Assembly: GCF_019774615.1 (NCBI RefSeq)
Contig: NZ_CP081497.1
Coordinates: 248,001-312,000, forward strand
DNA: 64,000 nucleotides
Direction of reading: 5' to 3'
Origin: Streptomyces sp. BHT-5-2
Lineage (GTDB): Bacteria > Actinomycetota > Actinomycetes > Streptomycetales > Streptomycetaceae
The notes beneath the pieces are model-generated. The model did not search any database. It was not told the origin of the DNA and saw nothing but the letters and a program-made list of their open reading frames with translations. Positions 42,527 to 51,871 of this stretch are shown here, one piece after another (positions within the stretch are counted from its first letter, which is position 1; each line of letters starts with the position of its first letter). The position numbers and the translations under genes are program-made.

Positions 42527-43054
42527 ATGACGAAGCCTCCCGTACTGGCGACCGCCGCACGCCTCGACGACTTCACCCCCGGCCAGCTGACCGAGATCCT
42601 CGGCGACGGTCCCGACCCCTTCGGCGTCGACGACGCGGGCCTGATCTGGCTGCCCAAGGAAGAGCACTTCGGCATCCGGCTCGACGGGCGTCTGGTGGCC
42701 CACGCCGGCCTGCGGCGGCTGCCGATCGAGATCGACGGGACCACGACCTCGGTCATCGGCGTCGGCGGGGTCGCGGTGGCGTCGGACCTGCGCGGCCACG
42801 GGCTTGCGCGGCGGGTGGTGGCGGCCGCGCTGGACCACGCCCGCACCATGGGCCCGGACCACGGTCTTCTCTTCTGCCGCCCGCCGCTGGTCGCCCTCTA
42901 CGCACGGCTCGGCTGGCGGGAGGTCCGCGCGGAGGTGCGGGTCGAGCAGCCGTCCGGGCCGGTGGTGATGCCGCTGCGGACGATGTGGACGCCGCTGCGC
43001 GACGGGGCCGGGTGGCCGTCCGGCCCCGTGCGGCTGCGCTCCCTGCCCATGTGA
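42527..43054 (+). CDS. GNAT-family acetyltransferase
   Basis: The 175-residue protein has the GNAT core: VIGVGGVAVASDLRGHGLARRV, the acetyl-CoA pyrophosphate loop (V.V.p..RG.GlA), followed by a helix and LYARLGWREV, the conserved 'Y.r.Gf' terminal motif. It resembles the aminoglycoside 2'-N-acetyltransferase-like branch in general layout, but substrate cannot be assigned. The ATG at 42527 opens the conserved domain with little extra N-terminal sequence. Confidence 0.82.
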   Translation: MTKPPVLATAARLDDFTPGQLTEILGDGPDPFGVDDAGLIWLPKEEHFGIRLDGRLVAHAGLRRLPIEIDGTTTSVIGVGGVAVASDLRGHGLARRVVAAALDHARTMGPDHGLLFCRPPLVALYARLGWREVRAEVRVEQPSGPVVMPLRTMWTPLRDGAGWPSGPVRLRSLPM

Positions 43055-43322
43055 GGAGGCGCTGCCCGTGCGCCCGGCGCCGCCCGGGCCCGCGGTCCGG
43101 GGCCGCCTCGGCTGGACCGTTGGCCCGCTGTTGGCGCATCGAATCCCTTTCGTACTGGACCAATGGCCCAGCATTTTCGTCATCTCTTGAGCCAGCTGGC
43201 CGCTTGATGGTGAGATGATCCCGTCGATGGCGCTGCGGATCCCGCGGCGCCTTTTTCATGGGCTGTTTCCCGCGCCGGTGCACCGACCGGCGCGGACGAG
43301 GGATGCACACGAAGGGGAGGCC

Positions 43323-44837
43323 GTGCTGAAGAGGATGTTCGTGGCCCCGGATCCCGGACGGCTGCGGCTGCGCAGCGGCGCCCGGGCCGTCCTGGGCGTC
43401 GGGGCCGCGGTGACGGCGGCGGGACTCGCCGCCCAGTCGCTGCCCGCGGCCATCGCCGGCGGGCTCGCCGCCCTGCTCGCGCTCTTCACCGTCGGCGACC
43501 CCACGGTGCGCGGCCAGGCCCTGACCACGGCACTGCTGCCGGTCGCCGGCCTTCCCGTCCTCGTCGCGGCGACCGCGCTCCACGGCCACCCCCTGCTGCG
43601 CGACGCGGCGTTCCTCGGCGTCGTCGGCGCCGGCGTCTACGCGCGCCGCTGGGGCCCGCGCGGCCACGCTCTGGGGATCTTCGCGTTCATGATGTTCTTC
43701 ATGGTGCAGTTCCTGCACGCGACCCCGGCCCGGCTGCCGGAGCTGTGCGCCGCGCTCGCGCTCGGGCTGCTCGCCTCGTCGGCGGTCCGCTTCGGCCTGT
43801 GGTGCTACGAGCGCCGGATGCCGCCGCCCGCCGCGGTGCCCCCGCCCGCCGGCCGCGGCCTGGCCCGGATCACCACCCGGCAGGCGGTCCAGGCGACCGC
43901 CGCCTGCGGCTTCGCACTCGCCGTCGGCCAGGCGCTGTCCCAGGACCGCTGGTACTGGGCGGTGGTCTCGGCCTGGTGGATCTTCGTCAACACCGCCTCC
44001 CGCGGCGAGACCCTGGTCCGCGGCTTCCGGCGGGTTCTGGGCACCGTCACCGGCATCGCGATCGGTCTGCTGGTCGCCGTCCCGCTGCACGGCGCCCCGG
44101 CCCCCACGGCGGCGCTGGTCGCCGTCTGCGTCTTCGGTGTCTTCTACACCGCGGGGCCGTCGTACAGCTGGATGATGTTCTTCGTCACCGTCATGGCCGG
44201 CCTGCTCTACGGCCTGCTCGGCGTCCTGCATCCCGGGCTGCTGGCGCTGCGGCTGGAGCAGACCGCGGTCGGCGCGCTGGGCGCCGCGCTGGCGGTGGCA
44301 CTGGTGCTGCCGGTCACCACGCACGCCGCGACCGACGCCTGGATCCAGCGCGCGGTGCACTGCGTACGGGACTGCACCGCGGTCGCCGCCCGCCGGCTCG
44401 CCGGGGACGACGCGGCCGACCCCGCCCGGCACGTCGCCGAGCTGGAACTCCTGCTGGCCCGCGTGCGGCTGTCCCTGGTGCCGCTGCTGCACCCGCTCAA
44501 CCCGTTGCGGCACCGCAAGGCCCGCGCCCGTCAGGTCGTGGCCTGCCTGGACGAGTGCGCCGCGCAGGTGCGGGGCCTGGCCGAGGTGGCCGCCGACCCG
44601 GCGGCCTCGCACGACGCCCGGCTGACCGCGGCCTGCCAGCGGGTGACGGCCGTGGTGGGCACGCTGTTCGCGCCCGGCCCGGAGGCCGGCGCCGCGCTCG
44701 ACGGTCCGGCCGCGGCCCCGGCCCACCACCCCGGTGCCGAACGCGCCCTGGCCCATCTGCACGGCCTGGAGTCCGCGCTGACCGCACTGGCGCACCCGGT
44801 GCGCAGCTCGCCCCGGGCACCGTTCGCCGCGTCCTGA
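43323..44837 (+). CDS. FUSC-family membrane protein (aromatic acid exporter-like)
   Basis: The protein has 504 residues from GTG 43323, preceded by GGGGAGG; upstream codons add an implausible N-terminal tail. It has two blocks of about five to six membrane helices (residues 20-165 and 190-330), the second being the FUSC-like repeat with AVVSAWWIFVN..SRGETL..GF.RVLGT, followed by a soluble helical C-terminal region. Relatives (YccS, AaeB) are thought to move aromatic acids or other small anions outward. There are no efflux partner genes next to it. Confidence 0.82.
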   Translation: MLKRMFVAPDPGRLRLRSGARAVLGVGAAVTAAGLAAQSLPAAIAGGLAALLALFTVGDPTVRGQALTTALLPVAGLPVLVAATALHGHPLLRDAAFLGVVGAGVYARRWGPRGHALGIFAFMMFFMVQFLHATPARLPELCAALALGLLASSAVRFGLWCYERRMPPPAAVPPPAGRGLARITTRQAVQATAACGFALAVGQALSQDRWYWAVVSAWWIFVNTASRGETLVRGFRRVLGTVTGIAIGLLVAVPLHGAPAPTAALVAVCVFGVFYTAGPSYSWMMFFVTVMAGLLYGLLGVLHPGLLALRLEQTAVGALGAALAVALVLPVTTHAATDAWIQRAVHCVRDCTAVAARRLAGDDAADPARHVAELELLLARVRLSLVPLLHPLNPLRHRKARARQVVACLDECAAQVRGLAEVAADPAASHDARLTAACQRVTAVVGTLFAPGPEAGAALDGPAAAPAHHPGAERALAHLHGLESALTALAHPVRSSPRAPFAAS

Positions 44838-45029
44838 CGGCGGCCGGGCGCGTGGGCCGGGGCGGGCCGGCCCACCCACCGTCCACTCCCGGCCATCGCC
44901 GGCGCCGCCCCCATCCGCCCTGTTAGCGTCGCCCGCACAGCGGGACACCGTCCGGACGGCACCTGCCGCGCCCGTTCCGGCGCCCGGCCGGACGGGTCCG
45001 ACACACAGGCGGACGAGGGGCGGCGACCA

Positions 45030-46121
45030 GTGGCGACGACGGGACCAGCGGCCGAGCGGACCACCGACGGACCGGCGCACGGGGACGGCCCGCGGGCCTA
45101 CCTCGGCTCCTTCACCACCGCCGGTGGCCTCGGCATCACCACCGCGGCCGTCGACCCGGATTCCGGTGCGCTCACCCCGCTGCACTCCACGGGCGCCGTC
45201 CCCAACCCCTCCTACCTGGTGCCGGACCCCGGCCGCCGCCTCCTCTACGCCGTCAGCGAGACCCCCGACGGCGCGGCCGCCGCCTTCCGCCTCACCCCCG
45301 AAGGCCCCGCCCTGCTCGCGCCGCCGGTCCCCGTCGGCGGCGCCGACCCCACCCACCTCACCCTGACCGCCGGCCACCTCGTCACCGCCAACTACAGCTC
45401 GGGCGACGTCAGTACGCTCCCCGTACGGGACGGCGGCACCCTCGGCGGACCCGTACGCGTCCTCGCCCACCACGGCAGCGGCCCCCGGACCGACCGCCAG
45501 GAGGGCCCGCACGCCCACTGCGTCCGGCCCGACCCCGCCGGCCGGTGGCTGCTCAGCGTCGATCTCGGCACCGACGCGGTCCGGGTCTGCGCCCTCGACC
45601 CGGCGACCGGCACGCTGACCGTGCGGCACGAGACGCGGCTGCGCCCCGGCGGCGGGCCCCGGCACCTCGCCTTCCACCCGCGCGGCGACCTCGTCTGCGT
45701 CGTCAACGAACTCGCCCCGACCCTCACCCTCTGCCGGTGGGACGCCGACCGCGGCACGCTGACGCCACTGGGGGAGACCCCGCTGCTCCCCGACGGAGCG
45801 GAGGGCACCGGACCGACGTTCCCCTCCGCTCTGGTCCTCTCCCACGACGGCCGGTTCGCCTGGGCCGCCAACCGCGGCCACGACAGCATCGCGGTGCTCT
45901 CCCTGGACGCCGCGGCCGGGACCGCGGCGCTCGTCACGACCGTGCCGTGCGGCGGCCACTGGCCCCGCGACCTCGCACTGCACCCCGACGGGCGGCACCT
46001 CTACGCCGCCAACGAACGCTCCGGCGACATCACGTGGTTCACCCTCGACCCGGAGACCGGCGTCCCGGCCCGCGGCGGCTCGGTCCCGGCGCCGGCCGCC
46101 TCGTGCGTGGTCTTCGCCTGA
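45030..46121 (+). CDS. Lactonase-family beta-propeller protein (6-phosphogluconolactonase, YbhE type)
   Basis: The 363-residue protein is a seven-bladed propeller of the YbhE lactonase family: YLGSFTTAGGLGI at the start, SYLVPDPGRRLLYAVSE, EGPHAHCVRPDPAGRWLLSV, GPRHLAFHPRG and AANRGHDSIAV in order. The family hydrolyses 6-phosphogluconolactone or related lactones in the cytosol. There is no signal peptide. The GTG start gives the usual length; the ribosome binding site (GGGGCGG) is weak. Confidence 0.85.
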   Translation: MATTGPAAERTTDGPAHGDGPRAYLGSFTTAGGLGITTAAVDPDSGALTPLHSTGAVPNPSYLVPDPGRRLLYAVSETPDGAAAAFRLTPEGPALLAPPVPVGGADPTHLTLTAGHLVTANYSSGDVSTLPVRDGGTLGGPVRVLAHHGSGPRTDRQEGPHAHCVRPDPAGRWLLSVDLGTDAVRVCALDPATGTLTVRHETRLRPGGGPRHLAFHPRGDLVCVVNELAPTLTLCRWDADRGTLTPLGETPLLPDGAEGTGPTFPSALVLSHDGRFAWAANRGHDSIAVLSLDAAAGTAALVTTVPCGGHWPRDLALHPDGRHLYAANERSGDITWFTLDPETGVPARGGSVPAPAASCVVFA

Positions 46122-46139
46122 CGGACCGCCCGGCGGCGG

Positions 46140-46496
46140 TCATCCCTGGGGGAAGCGCCCGCCGAAGTACACCTCGGTCTCGGTGAGCTTCCCGTCCCGC
46201 ACCGTCATCACCTCGACGTTGCGGTGGCGTTCGCCGGTCCTGAGTTCGTACGCGTAGCGGACGAAGACCCGGCCGCCGCCGAACGGCACGGCGTCGAGGA
46301 GCTCCTGGGAGCGGAGGCGGTCCGCGGTCGGGAAGCAGACCTCCAGGAACGTCTCCCGGCCGATGTGGTCGTCCTGCGGACTGGTGAAGACGAACTCCTC
46401 GGCGAGCAGCCGCTCCATGGCCGGCCGGTCCTGGGCCAGGTACGCGTCGAAGCAGGCCCGGACGACGTCCTCGGGGGCGGCGGTGGTGTCCGGCAC
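46140..46496 (-). CDS. SnoaL/NTF2-like fold protein
   Basis: The 118-residue single-domain protein has the SnoaL-like start (VVRACFDAYLAQDRPAMERLLAEEFVF, 'yf.A...gD...l..l.a.d...') and the closing strand block HRNVEVMTVRDGKLTETEVYFGG. These cone-shaped folds bind small ligands or act as isomerases; the function here is unknown. It is convergent with the lactonase gene with only 18 bases between stops. Confidence 0.82.
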   Translation of the reverse strand: MPDTTAAPEDVVRACFDAYLAQDRPAMERLLAEEFVFTSPQDDHIGRETFLEVCFPTADRLRSQELLDAVPFGGGRVFVRYAYELRTGERHRNVEVMTVRDGKLTETEVYFGGRFPQG

Positions 46497-46756
46497 GGTG
46501 GCCTCCTACGGGGAGGGGCGGAAGGGCGGTGCCATGACGGTAGACGAGTCGGCCGCGCCCGGCACCGGGGCCTCGTGGACGGCCCGGCGCGGGCCGGTGC
46601 TCAAGGGGGCGCGTCGCGGCCGCGGAGCGCCCCGCTCAGGGCTTTCCGGCCCTGCCCGGTCCCTGGGAGTCCGCCCCGCCTTCACGGGCCGTCTGACGGG
46701 CGTTCACGCCGCTCAGCGGGGTTGTGGCCGGGGCAGGGCAGAGGCCAGGCAGCGCG

Positions 46757-46791
46757 GAGGGCCGCCCCGCGCTCGGCGCGGGACGGCCCTC
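46757..46791. terminator. Hairpin terminator
   Basis: GAGGGCCGCCCCGCGC (46757-46772) pairs with GCGCGGGACGGCCCTC (46776-46791) with one mismatch and a 3-base loop. It lies 47 bases beyond the stop of the leftward chelatase-like gene. The remaining bases of the gap 46497-46837 show no gene. Confidence 0.75.
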
Positions 46792-46837
46792 GGTGAACGG
46801 GGTGCGGCTCCGGTCGTGCCACCGGCGCCGCGCGGGC

Positions 46838-47776
46838 CTACCGGACGGGCGCCCCCGACCTCTGGCCCGGCAGGGTGATCCCCACCGCCGCCGCGTAGTT
46901 CGACAGCACCAGCCGGCCCACCGCGCCGTACGCGCCCAGCGCCTCTGCCGAGGCGCAGCCCGCCTCCTCCGCGGCCGCCCCCAGCAGGCCGTCGGCGAGT
47001 TCCGGGCCGATCAGGTACGGGGCCAGCGCCAGCTGCTGTGAGCCGGACGAGCGCAGCTGCTCCGCGGTGCGGGCGATGGCGCCCTCCTCGTCCAGACCGG
47101 CCGCCAGCACCGGCACGGCCAGCCGGGCGGAGAGCAGCATGCCGGTGATCCCGGCGGCCTGCACCGCCTCCTCGCCGCCGACGGTGGCGAGGATGATGCC
47201 GTCCGCCGCGGTGGCGACGGTGAACAGCCGGGCCCGGTCGGCGCGGGCCAGTCCGGCCTCGGACAGCCGGACGTGCAGCGCCTCGGCCAGCAGCGGGTGC
47301 GGGCCCAGGACGTCGGTCAGTTCGGCCCCGGAGGCGCTGTTCAGGACGGCCTGGCGTATCCGGCGCAGCAGTGCGCTGTCCGGGCCGGCCAGCAGCGGGA
47401 CGACGACCGCGGCCGGGCCGGGGTCCGACTGGCCGGTCTCGGCCACCCGGGCGTTCTGCTCGGCGGCGGCCGCGGCCAGCACCGCCTCCAGGGACGGGAA
47501 CTCCTCGTTGCCGCCGTCGACGTAGCCGATCCGCGCGTCGAGGCCGGGCAGTTCGGAGCGGGCGATGCTGGAGACCTCCTCCGCCAGGCTGCGCGAGCCG
47601 GCGGTCGGAGTGCCGGGCACGGCCAGGACCAGGGCGGGTGCGCCCTCGGGTGCGGCGAGCGGCTCCGGCTTGCGGTGGCGACCGGAGGGCCGCGTGCGCG
47701 GCGTACGAACGGGCAGGCCGGGGGCTGCGGCGTCAATGCGGGGCGAGCCAGGTGCGGGCCCAGTGGGGGAACTCAT
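46838..47776 (-). CDS. Sirohydrochlorin chelatase (CbiX)-like protein, catalytic His not evident
   Basis: The 312-residue protein has the two-lobed chelatase layout common in streptomycetes, with a variable, Pro/Arg-rich N-terminal 45 residues. The first strand reads ALVLAVPGTPTAGS where functional CbiX/CbiK proteins have a 'HGS' with the metal-binding His; no His is present there. The rest (VVPLLAGPDSALLRRI, LGPHPLLAEAL, LAPYLIGPELADGLL) follows the family. It may be a non-catalytic homolog or use other ligands. Confidence 0.7.
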   Translation of the reverse strand: MSSPTGPAPGSPRIDAAAPGLPVRTPRTRPSGRHRKPEPLAAPEGAPALVLAVPGTPTAGSRSLAEEVSSIARSELPGLDARIGYVDGGNEEFPSLEAVLAAAAAEQNARVAETGQSDPGPAAVVVPLLAGPDSALLRRIRQAVLNSASGAELTDVLGPHPLLAEALHVRLSEAGLARADRARLFTVATAADGIILATVGGEEAVQAAGITGMLLSARLAVPVLAAGLDEEGAIARTAEQLRSSGSQQLALAPYLIGPELADGLLGAAAEEAGCASAEALGAYGAVGRLVLSNYAAAVGITLPGQRSGAPVR

Positions 47777-47848
47777 GGCGCCGCATGCTAACGCCTCGTC
47801 GCGCCCGACCGCCGAGGGAGGGTTCCGCCACGAGGTATCCGTCCCGTT

Positions 47849-48889
47849 TTATCCCGCGCGTCGTGGTGGCGGGGCCGCCACGTGCCCTGTGATCTGCAAC
47901 AACTTGCCGTCGACGGGCAGTGCCAGGCGGTCCGCGGCCAGTGCCGCCGCGAGCGCCAGCGCACCGTCGAGCGGGCTCCCGGACGCCTCGATCGGACGCG
48001 CGCCGGGCAGCCGTTCGGCGAGCGCGGCGCGGAGCGGGGACAGCAGGGGGTCGCCCAGTGCGAGCAGACCGCCGGTGAGCGCGACCGCGGCGCCGGGACC
48101 GGGCGGGCATACCGCGGCGGCGGAGTCGGCGATGTGGCGCGCCGCGTCCCCCAGGATCCCGGCGGCGACCGCGTCCCCGTCGGCGCAGCGCGCCACCTCG
48201 GGGGCGAACGAGGCCAGCACGGCGGGCCGGTCGGGCCGCGGATAGAGCGCGGCGGGCAGCCCGCCGACCGGGCCGAACACCGCCTCCGCCCGGGCCAGCA
48301 GCGGCGCGGAGCCGCCGGGGCGGCCGTCGTGGGCGCGCAGTGCCGCCTCCAGCCCGGCCCGCCCGATCCAGGCGCCACTGCCGCAGTCGCCCAGCAGATG
48401 ACCCCAGCCGTCGGCCCGGCGCCAGCCGCCGGTCGGCGTCAGGTCGGTGCCCAGGGCGACCAGGCCGGTGCCGGCGGCGACCACGGCACCGGGGCGCTGG
48501 CCGAGCGTCCCGGCGTAGGCGGTCACCGCGTCGGCGGCGAGTGCCAGGCGGTGGACCCCGAAGGCGGTGGCCAGCGCCTCGGGCAGCCGGGCGCGCAGCG
48601 CGGCGCCGAGGGTGCCCATGCCGGCGGCGCCGACGCACGCTGCGGCGAACCGGTCCGCGCCCACCTGCTGCGCCAACTCGGCGCCGGCGGGGAGGAGTTG
48701 GGCGAGCAGATGGTCCGCGTCGATGCCGGCCGGGCCGGTGCGGACCGGCTCGCGCGAGGTGAACGTGGCCGCCGGCCGGGGCGGTTCGCCGCCGGCACCC
48801 ACCCGGGCCACCGCGATCCGCAGCCCGGACCCGCCCGAGTCCACCCCCAGGACGTGGTCCCCGGCGCGCACCCCCGCGGACTCAGCCAA
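47849..48889 (-). CDS. N-acetylglucosamine kinase-like BadF/BadG-family ATPase
   Basis: The 346-residue protein has the actin-like ATPase motifs: LGVDSGGSGLRIAV (phosphate 1, about residues 13-26), GAVVAAGTGLVALG (phosphate 2) and AVALTGGLLALGD (adenosine motif). GDCGSGAWIGRAGLEAAL is diagnostic of GlcNAc-kinase-like BadF/BadG proteins. It should phosphorylate an amino sugar such as GlcNAc for recycling. The start codon lies inside the end of the upstream DUF2510 gene (8-base overlap), so the two are translationally linked. Confidence 0.85.
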   Translation of the reverse strand: MAESAGVRAGDHVLGVDSGGSGLRIAVARVGAGGEPPRPAATFTSREPVRTGPAGIDADHLLAQLLPAGAELAQQVGADRFAAACVGAAGMGTLGAALRARLPEALATAFGVHRLALAADAVTAYAGTLGQRPGAVVAAGTGLVALGTDLTPTGGWRRADGWGHLLGDCGSGAWIGRAGLEAALRAHDGRPGGSAPLLARAEAVFGPVGGLPAALYPRPDRPAVLASFAPEVARCADGDAVAAGILGDAARHIADSAAAVCPPGPGAAVALTGGLLALGDPLLSPLRAALAERLPGARPIEASGSPLDGALALAAALAADRLALPVDGKLLQITGHVAAPPPRRAG

Positions 48890-49925
48890 GGCCGCGGGAG
48901 TCCTGCTTGAGGGCGGTGTCGACGGTCAGCGCGGTGGCCACGACCAGGCTCGACAGCGGGTCGGGCAGCTGCCGGTGGATCTGCAGGACGTAGTTGTCCG
49001 CGGTGGTGAACATCGTCTTGGCCAGGCCCTCCCAGGTCTTGGTGATCCGGGCGACCTCGGTCTCGGTGTGGTCGACGATCGCGAAGTTCCAGGCGCGCCA
49101 GTTCTCCGCCCTGATGGCGCCGACCTGCCGGCCGTCGACCGTCATCGCGAAATTGATCTTCCCGACGGCGTTCTGCTGGACGATCTCGCCGACCGGCCGG
49201 CCGTCCGGACGCGCCACCAGCACCTTGGACTTGATGAGCTTCGCGGGCCGGGTCAGCACCAACTGCGGCTGCCCGTAGGCGTCCCGGATCTCCAGCTTGT
49301 GGGTCATGTACTGGTCGAGGCTGGAGACCACCCGGAACACCTTCCTGGCGGTGCTCTGGCCGATCTCGACGACCGAACCGAGGGTGTTGCCGTGCTGGTC
49401 GTAGACCGCGTACTCGTTGGTCACCTCGATGAGCTTGGCCTTCTGGTTGACCACCAGCACGGGCTCGGTGAAGAGCGTGCCGCCGCCCGGCCCGGTGGGG
49501 CCCACCCCGGCCTGCTGCTGCACCTGGCGCTGGACGCCGGCCTGCTGCTGTGCCTGGTGGTGCGCCTCGGCGGAGTACGGGCCCGGCTGGCCCGGCTGCT
49601 GTCCCGGCATCTGCTGGGGGTGGCCGCCCTGTTGGCCGTAGGGGGCGCCGCCGGGCTGCTGCCCGTACGGGGCCTGGGCCGGCTGCTGCGCGAACGGCTG
49701 CGCCTGCGGCTGCGATACCTGAGGCTGAGGTGTCTGCGGGGGCACCTGCTGCGGCGCGGCCTGCGCGGCGTGCGGGGCGCCCGACGGAGCGGCCTGCCCC
49801 TGCGGCTGTGCCTGCTGACCGGGGTGGGTGTGCCCCGTCCACTGGGAACCGTCCCACCAGCGGAGTTGATGGGGGGTGCCCTGTGGATCGGCGTACCAGC
49901 CCGCAGGGATGTTCGCATTCGTCAT
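48882..49925 (-). CDS. DUF2510-phospholipid scramblase-like (LURP) protein
   Basis: The 347-residue protein has an N-terminal DUF2510 domain (AGWYADPQGTPHQLRWWDG, residues 8-26). A Gln/Pro/Gly-rich disordered linker (about 35-145) contains repeated PYGQQ and QPGQPG units. A C-terminal scramblase/LURP-one-like domain follows, with LFTEPVLVVNQKAKLIEVTN and GQPQLVLTRPAKLIKSKVLV. There is no predicted signal peptide. The family is common in actinobacteria and linked to membranes; the function is unclear. The stop overlaps the kinase gene start. Confidence 0.85.
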   Translation of the reverse strand: MTNANIPAGWYADPQGTPHQLRWWDGSQWTGHTHPGQQAQPQGQAAPSGAPHAAQAAPQQVPPQTPQPQVSQPQAQPFAQQPAQAPYGQQPGGAPYGQQGGHPQQMPGQQPGQPGPYSAEAHHQAQQQAGVQRQVQQQAGVGPTGPGGGTLFTEPVLVVNQKAKLIEVTNEYAVYDQHGNTLGSVVEIGQSTARKVFRVVSSLDQYMTHKLEIRDAYGQPQLVLTRPAKLIKSKVLVARPDGRPVGEIVQQNAVGKINFAMTVDGRQVGAIRAENWRAWNFAIVDHTETEVARITKTWEGLAKTMFTTADNYVLQIHRQLPDPLSSLVVATALTVDTALKQDSRGLG

Positions 49926-49965
49926 ATGCGGAAGACTATCGCCAGGCCGCGGAGCTCGGCCGGGG

Positions 49966-50643
49966 TCAGGGCAGCCGCCAGTCCACCGGCTGGGCTCCCT
50001 GCCGCACGAGGAGATCGTTGACCCGGCTGAACGGCCGCGAGCCGAAGAAGCCGCGGTCCGCGGACATGGGGGAGGGGTGCGCGGACTCCACGGCCGGCAT
50101 CCCGCCCAGCAGCGGCCGCAGATTGCGCGCGTCGCGCCCCCACAGCACCGCCACCAGCGGGCCGCCGCGCGCCACCAGCGCCCGGATGGCCTGTTCGGTG
50201 ACCTGCTCCCAGCCCTTGCCGCGATGCGCCGCGGGCTTGCGCGGCGCGGTGGTCAGCGCTCTGTTCAGCAGCAGGACGCCCTGCTGGGTCCACGGGGTGA
50301 GGTCGCCGTTGGAAGGCCGGGGCAGCCCGAGGTCGGAGTGCAGCTCGCGGAAGATGTTCTCCAGGCTTCCGGGCAGCGGCCGGACGTCCGGCGCCACGGA
50401 GAAGCTCAGCCCGACCGCGTGCCCCGGGGTGGGGTAGGGGTCCTGTCCGACGATGAGCACCCGTACCTCATCGAAGGGTTGCTGGAAGGCCCGCAGCACA
50501 TTGCTGCCGGCCGGGAGGTACGTCCGGCCCGCGGCGATCTCCGCCCGCAGGAAGTCGCCCATCGCGGCGATCTGCCCGGCGACCGGCTCAAGTGCCTTGG
50601 CCCAGCCTGGTTCGACGATGTCTTGGAGAGGTCGTGCAGCCAC
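49966..50643 (-). CDS. ung: Uracil-DNA glycosylase, family 1
   Basis: The 225-residue enzyme has all UNG signatures: VLIVGQDPYPTPGHAVGLSF (water-activating GQDPYP), GVLLLNRALTT, AVLWGRDA and the HPSPMSADRGFFGSRPF loop, where the conserved His and the minor-groove segment sit. It removes uracil from DNA in base-excision repair. The usual Asn after 'LLLN' is kept. The start codon is GTG at 50643. Confidence 0.95.
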   Translation of the reverse strand: MAARPLQDIVEPGWAKALEPVAGQIAAMGDFLRAEIAAGRTYLPAGSNVLRAFQQPFDEVRVLIVGQDPYPTPGHAVGLSFSVAPDVRPLPGSLENIFRELHSDLGLPRPSNGDLTPWTQQGVLLLNRALTTAPRKPAAHRGKGWEQVTEQAIRALVARGGPLVAVLWGRDARNLRPLLGGMPAVESAHPSPMSADRGFFGSRPFSRVNDLLVRQGAQPVDWRLP

Positions 50644-50697
50644 GGGATCACCCTACTGGCCGATGCACCCTCCTCCTCAAATCCCGGTCACCCCCGC

Positions 50698-51780
50698 TCA
50701 GGCCACCGCCGCCCGCACGCACAGCACGTCCGGCAGATGGGAGGCGAGCTGCCGCCAGCTGTCGCCGTCGTCGGCGCTGGCGTAGAGCTCGCCGCAGCGG
50801 TTGCCGAAATACACCCCCGCGGGGTCGGCGTCGTCGACGGAGAGGGCGTCCCGCAGCACCGTGCCGTAGTGGTCCTCCTCGGGGAGCCCGGCGCTCAGCG
50901 GCTCCCAGCTCGCGCCGGCGTCGGAGGTGCGGAAGACCCGGCAGCGGTGCCCGGCCGGCACCCGGTCGATGTCGGCGGTGATCGGGAAGAGGTAGGCGAC
51001 GTCGCCTCTTCGGGGGTGCGCGGCCACCGCGAAGCCGAAGTCGGAGGGCAGACCGCCGCCGACGTCCGTCCAGGTCGCCCCGGCGTCGTCGCTGCGGTAG
51101 ACGCCCCAGTGGTTCTGGAGGTAGAGCCGGGCGTGGTCGACCGGGTCCGGCGCGATCTTGTGGACGCACTGGCCGAACTCGGGGTGCTGGTCGGGCAGGA
51201 AGACCGCCTTGACACCGGAGTTGGACGGCGCCCAGCTGGCGCCGCCGTCGCGGGTGCGGAACACCCCGGCGGCGGAGACCGCGACCGTCACCGAGGCGGC
51301 GTCCCGGGGATCGGTGACGACGGTGTGGACGGCGAGGCCGCCGCCGCCCGGCACCCACCGCTCGCGGCTGGGGTGCTCCCAGAGCGCCCGGACCAGCTCG
51401 AAGGTCTCGCCGCGGTCCTCGGAGCGGAACAGCCCGCCGGGCTCGGTGCCGGCATAGACCACCTCGGGCGCCGCCGGGCCCGCCGGGTGCAGCTGCCACA
51501 CCCGCTCCAGCGAAGTCCCGGTGTCCTTGGGGTACTTCACGGCCGGGCGGGCCGGCTCCTGCCAGGTCTCGCCCAGGTCGTCGGAGTGGAAGACCGACGG
51601 GCCCCAGTGCGCGCTGTCGGCGCCGGCCAGGAGTCTGGGCCGCGCGCCGCGGGTGTCGATCGCGAGGGAGTAGACCGCCTGGGCGGGGAAGTGCGGTCCG
51701 CTCAGCCGCCAGGCACCGCGCTGCCGACGGCCGATGAACAGCCCTTTGCGGGTGCCCACCGCGAGGAGTACGTCTGTCAT
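50698..51780 (-). CDS. BNR/sialidase-like beta-propeller protein
   Basis: The 360-residue protein contains at least four Asp-box (BNR) repeats: SDDLGETW, SEDRGETF, RDGGASW, SDDAGATW, SDAGASW and ADDGDSW occur in order along the chain. There is no signal peptide and no sialidase arginine triad is evident, so it is a glycosidase-like or WD40/YVTN-type propeller rather than a proven sialidase. It ends 54 bases before the ung start codon on the same strand and may share its transcript. Confidence 0.82.
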   Translation of the reverse strand: MTDVLLAVGTRKGLFIGRRQRGAWRLSGPHFPAQAVYSLAIDTRGARPRLLAGADSAHWGPSVFHSDDLGETWQEPARPAVKYPKDTGTSLERVWQLHPAGPAAPEVVYAGTEPGGLFRSEDRGETFELVRALWEHPSRERWVPGGGGLAVHTVVTDPRDAASVTVAVSAAGVFRTRDGGASWAPSNSGVKAVFLPDQHPEFGQCVHKIAPDPVDHARLYLQNHWGVYRSDDAGATWTDVGGGLPSDFGFAVAAHPRRGDVAYLFPITADIDRVPAGHRCRVFRTSDAGASWEPLSAGLPEEDHYGTVLRDALSVDDADPAGVYFGNRCGELYASADDGDSWRQLASHLPDVLCVRAAVA

Positions 51781-51871
51781 GCCGGAACACCTCCGGGACG
51801 CCGTTGTCTCAGCTGGTTGCCAGTGTGCACCGCACCACTGACAACGGCGTCCCGGTCTGTGTCGGCGCAGG

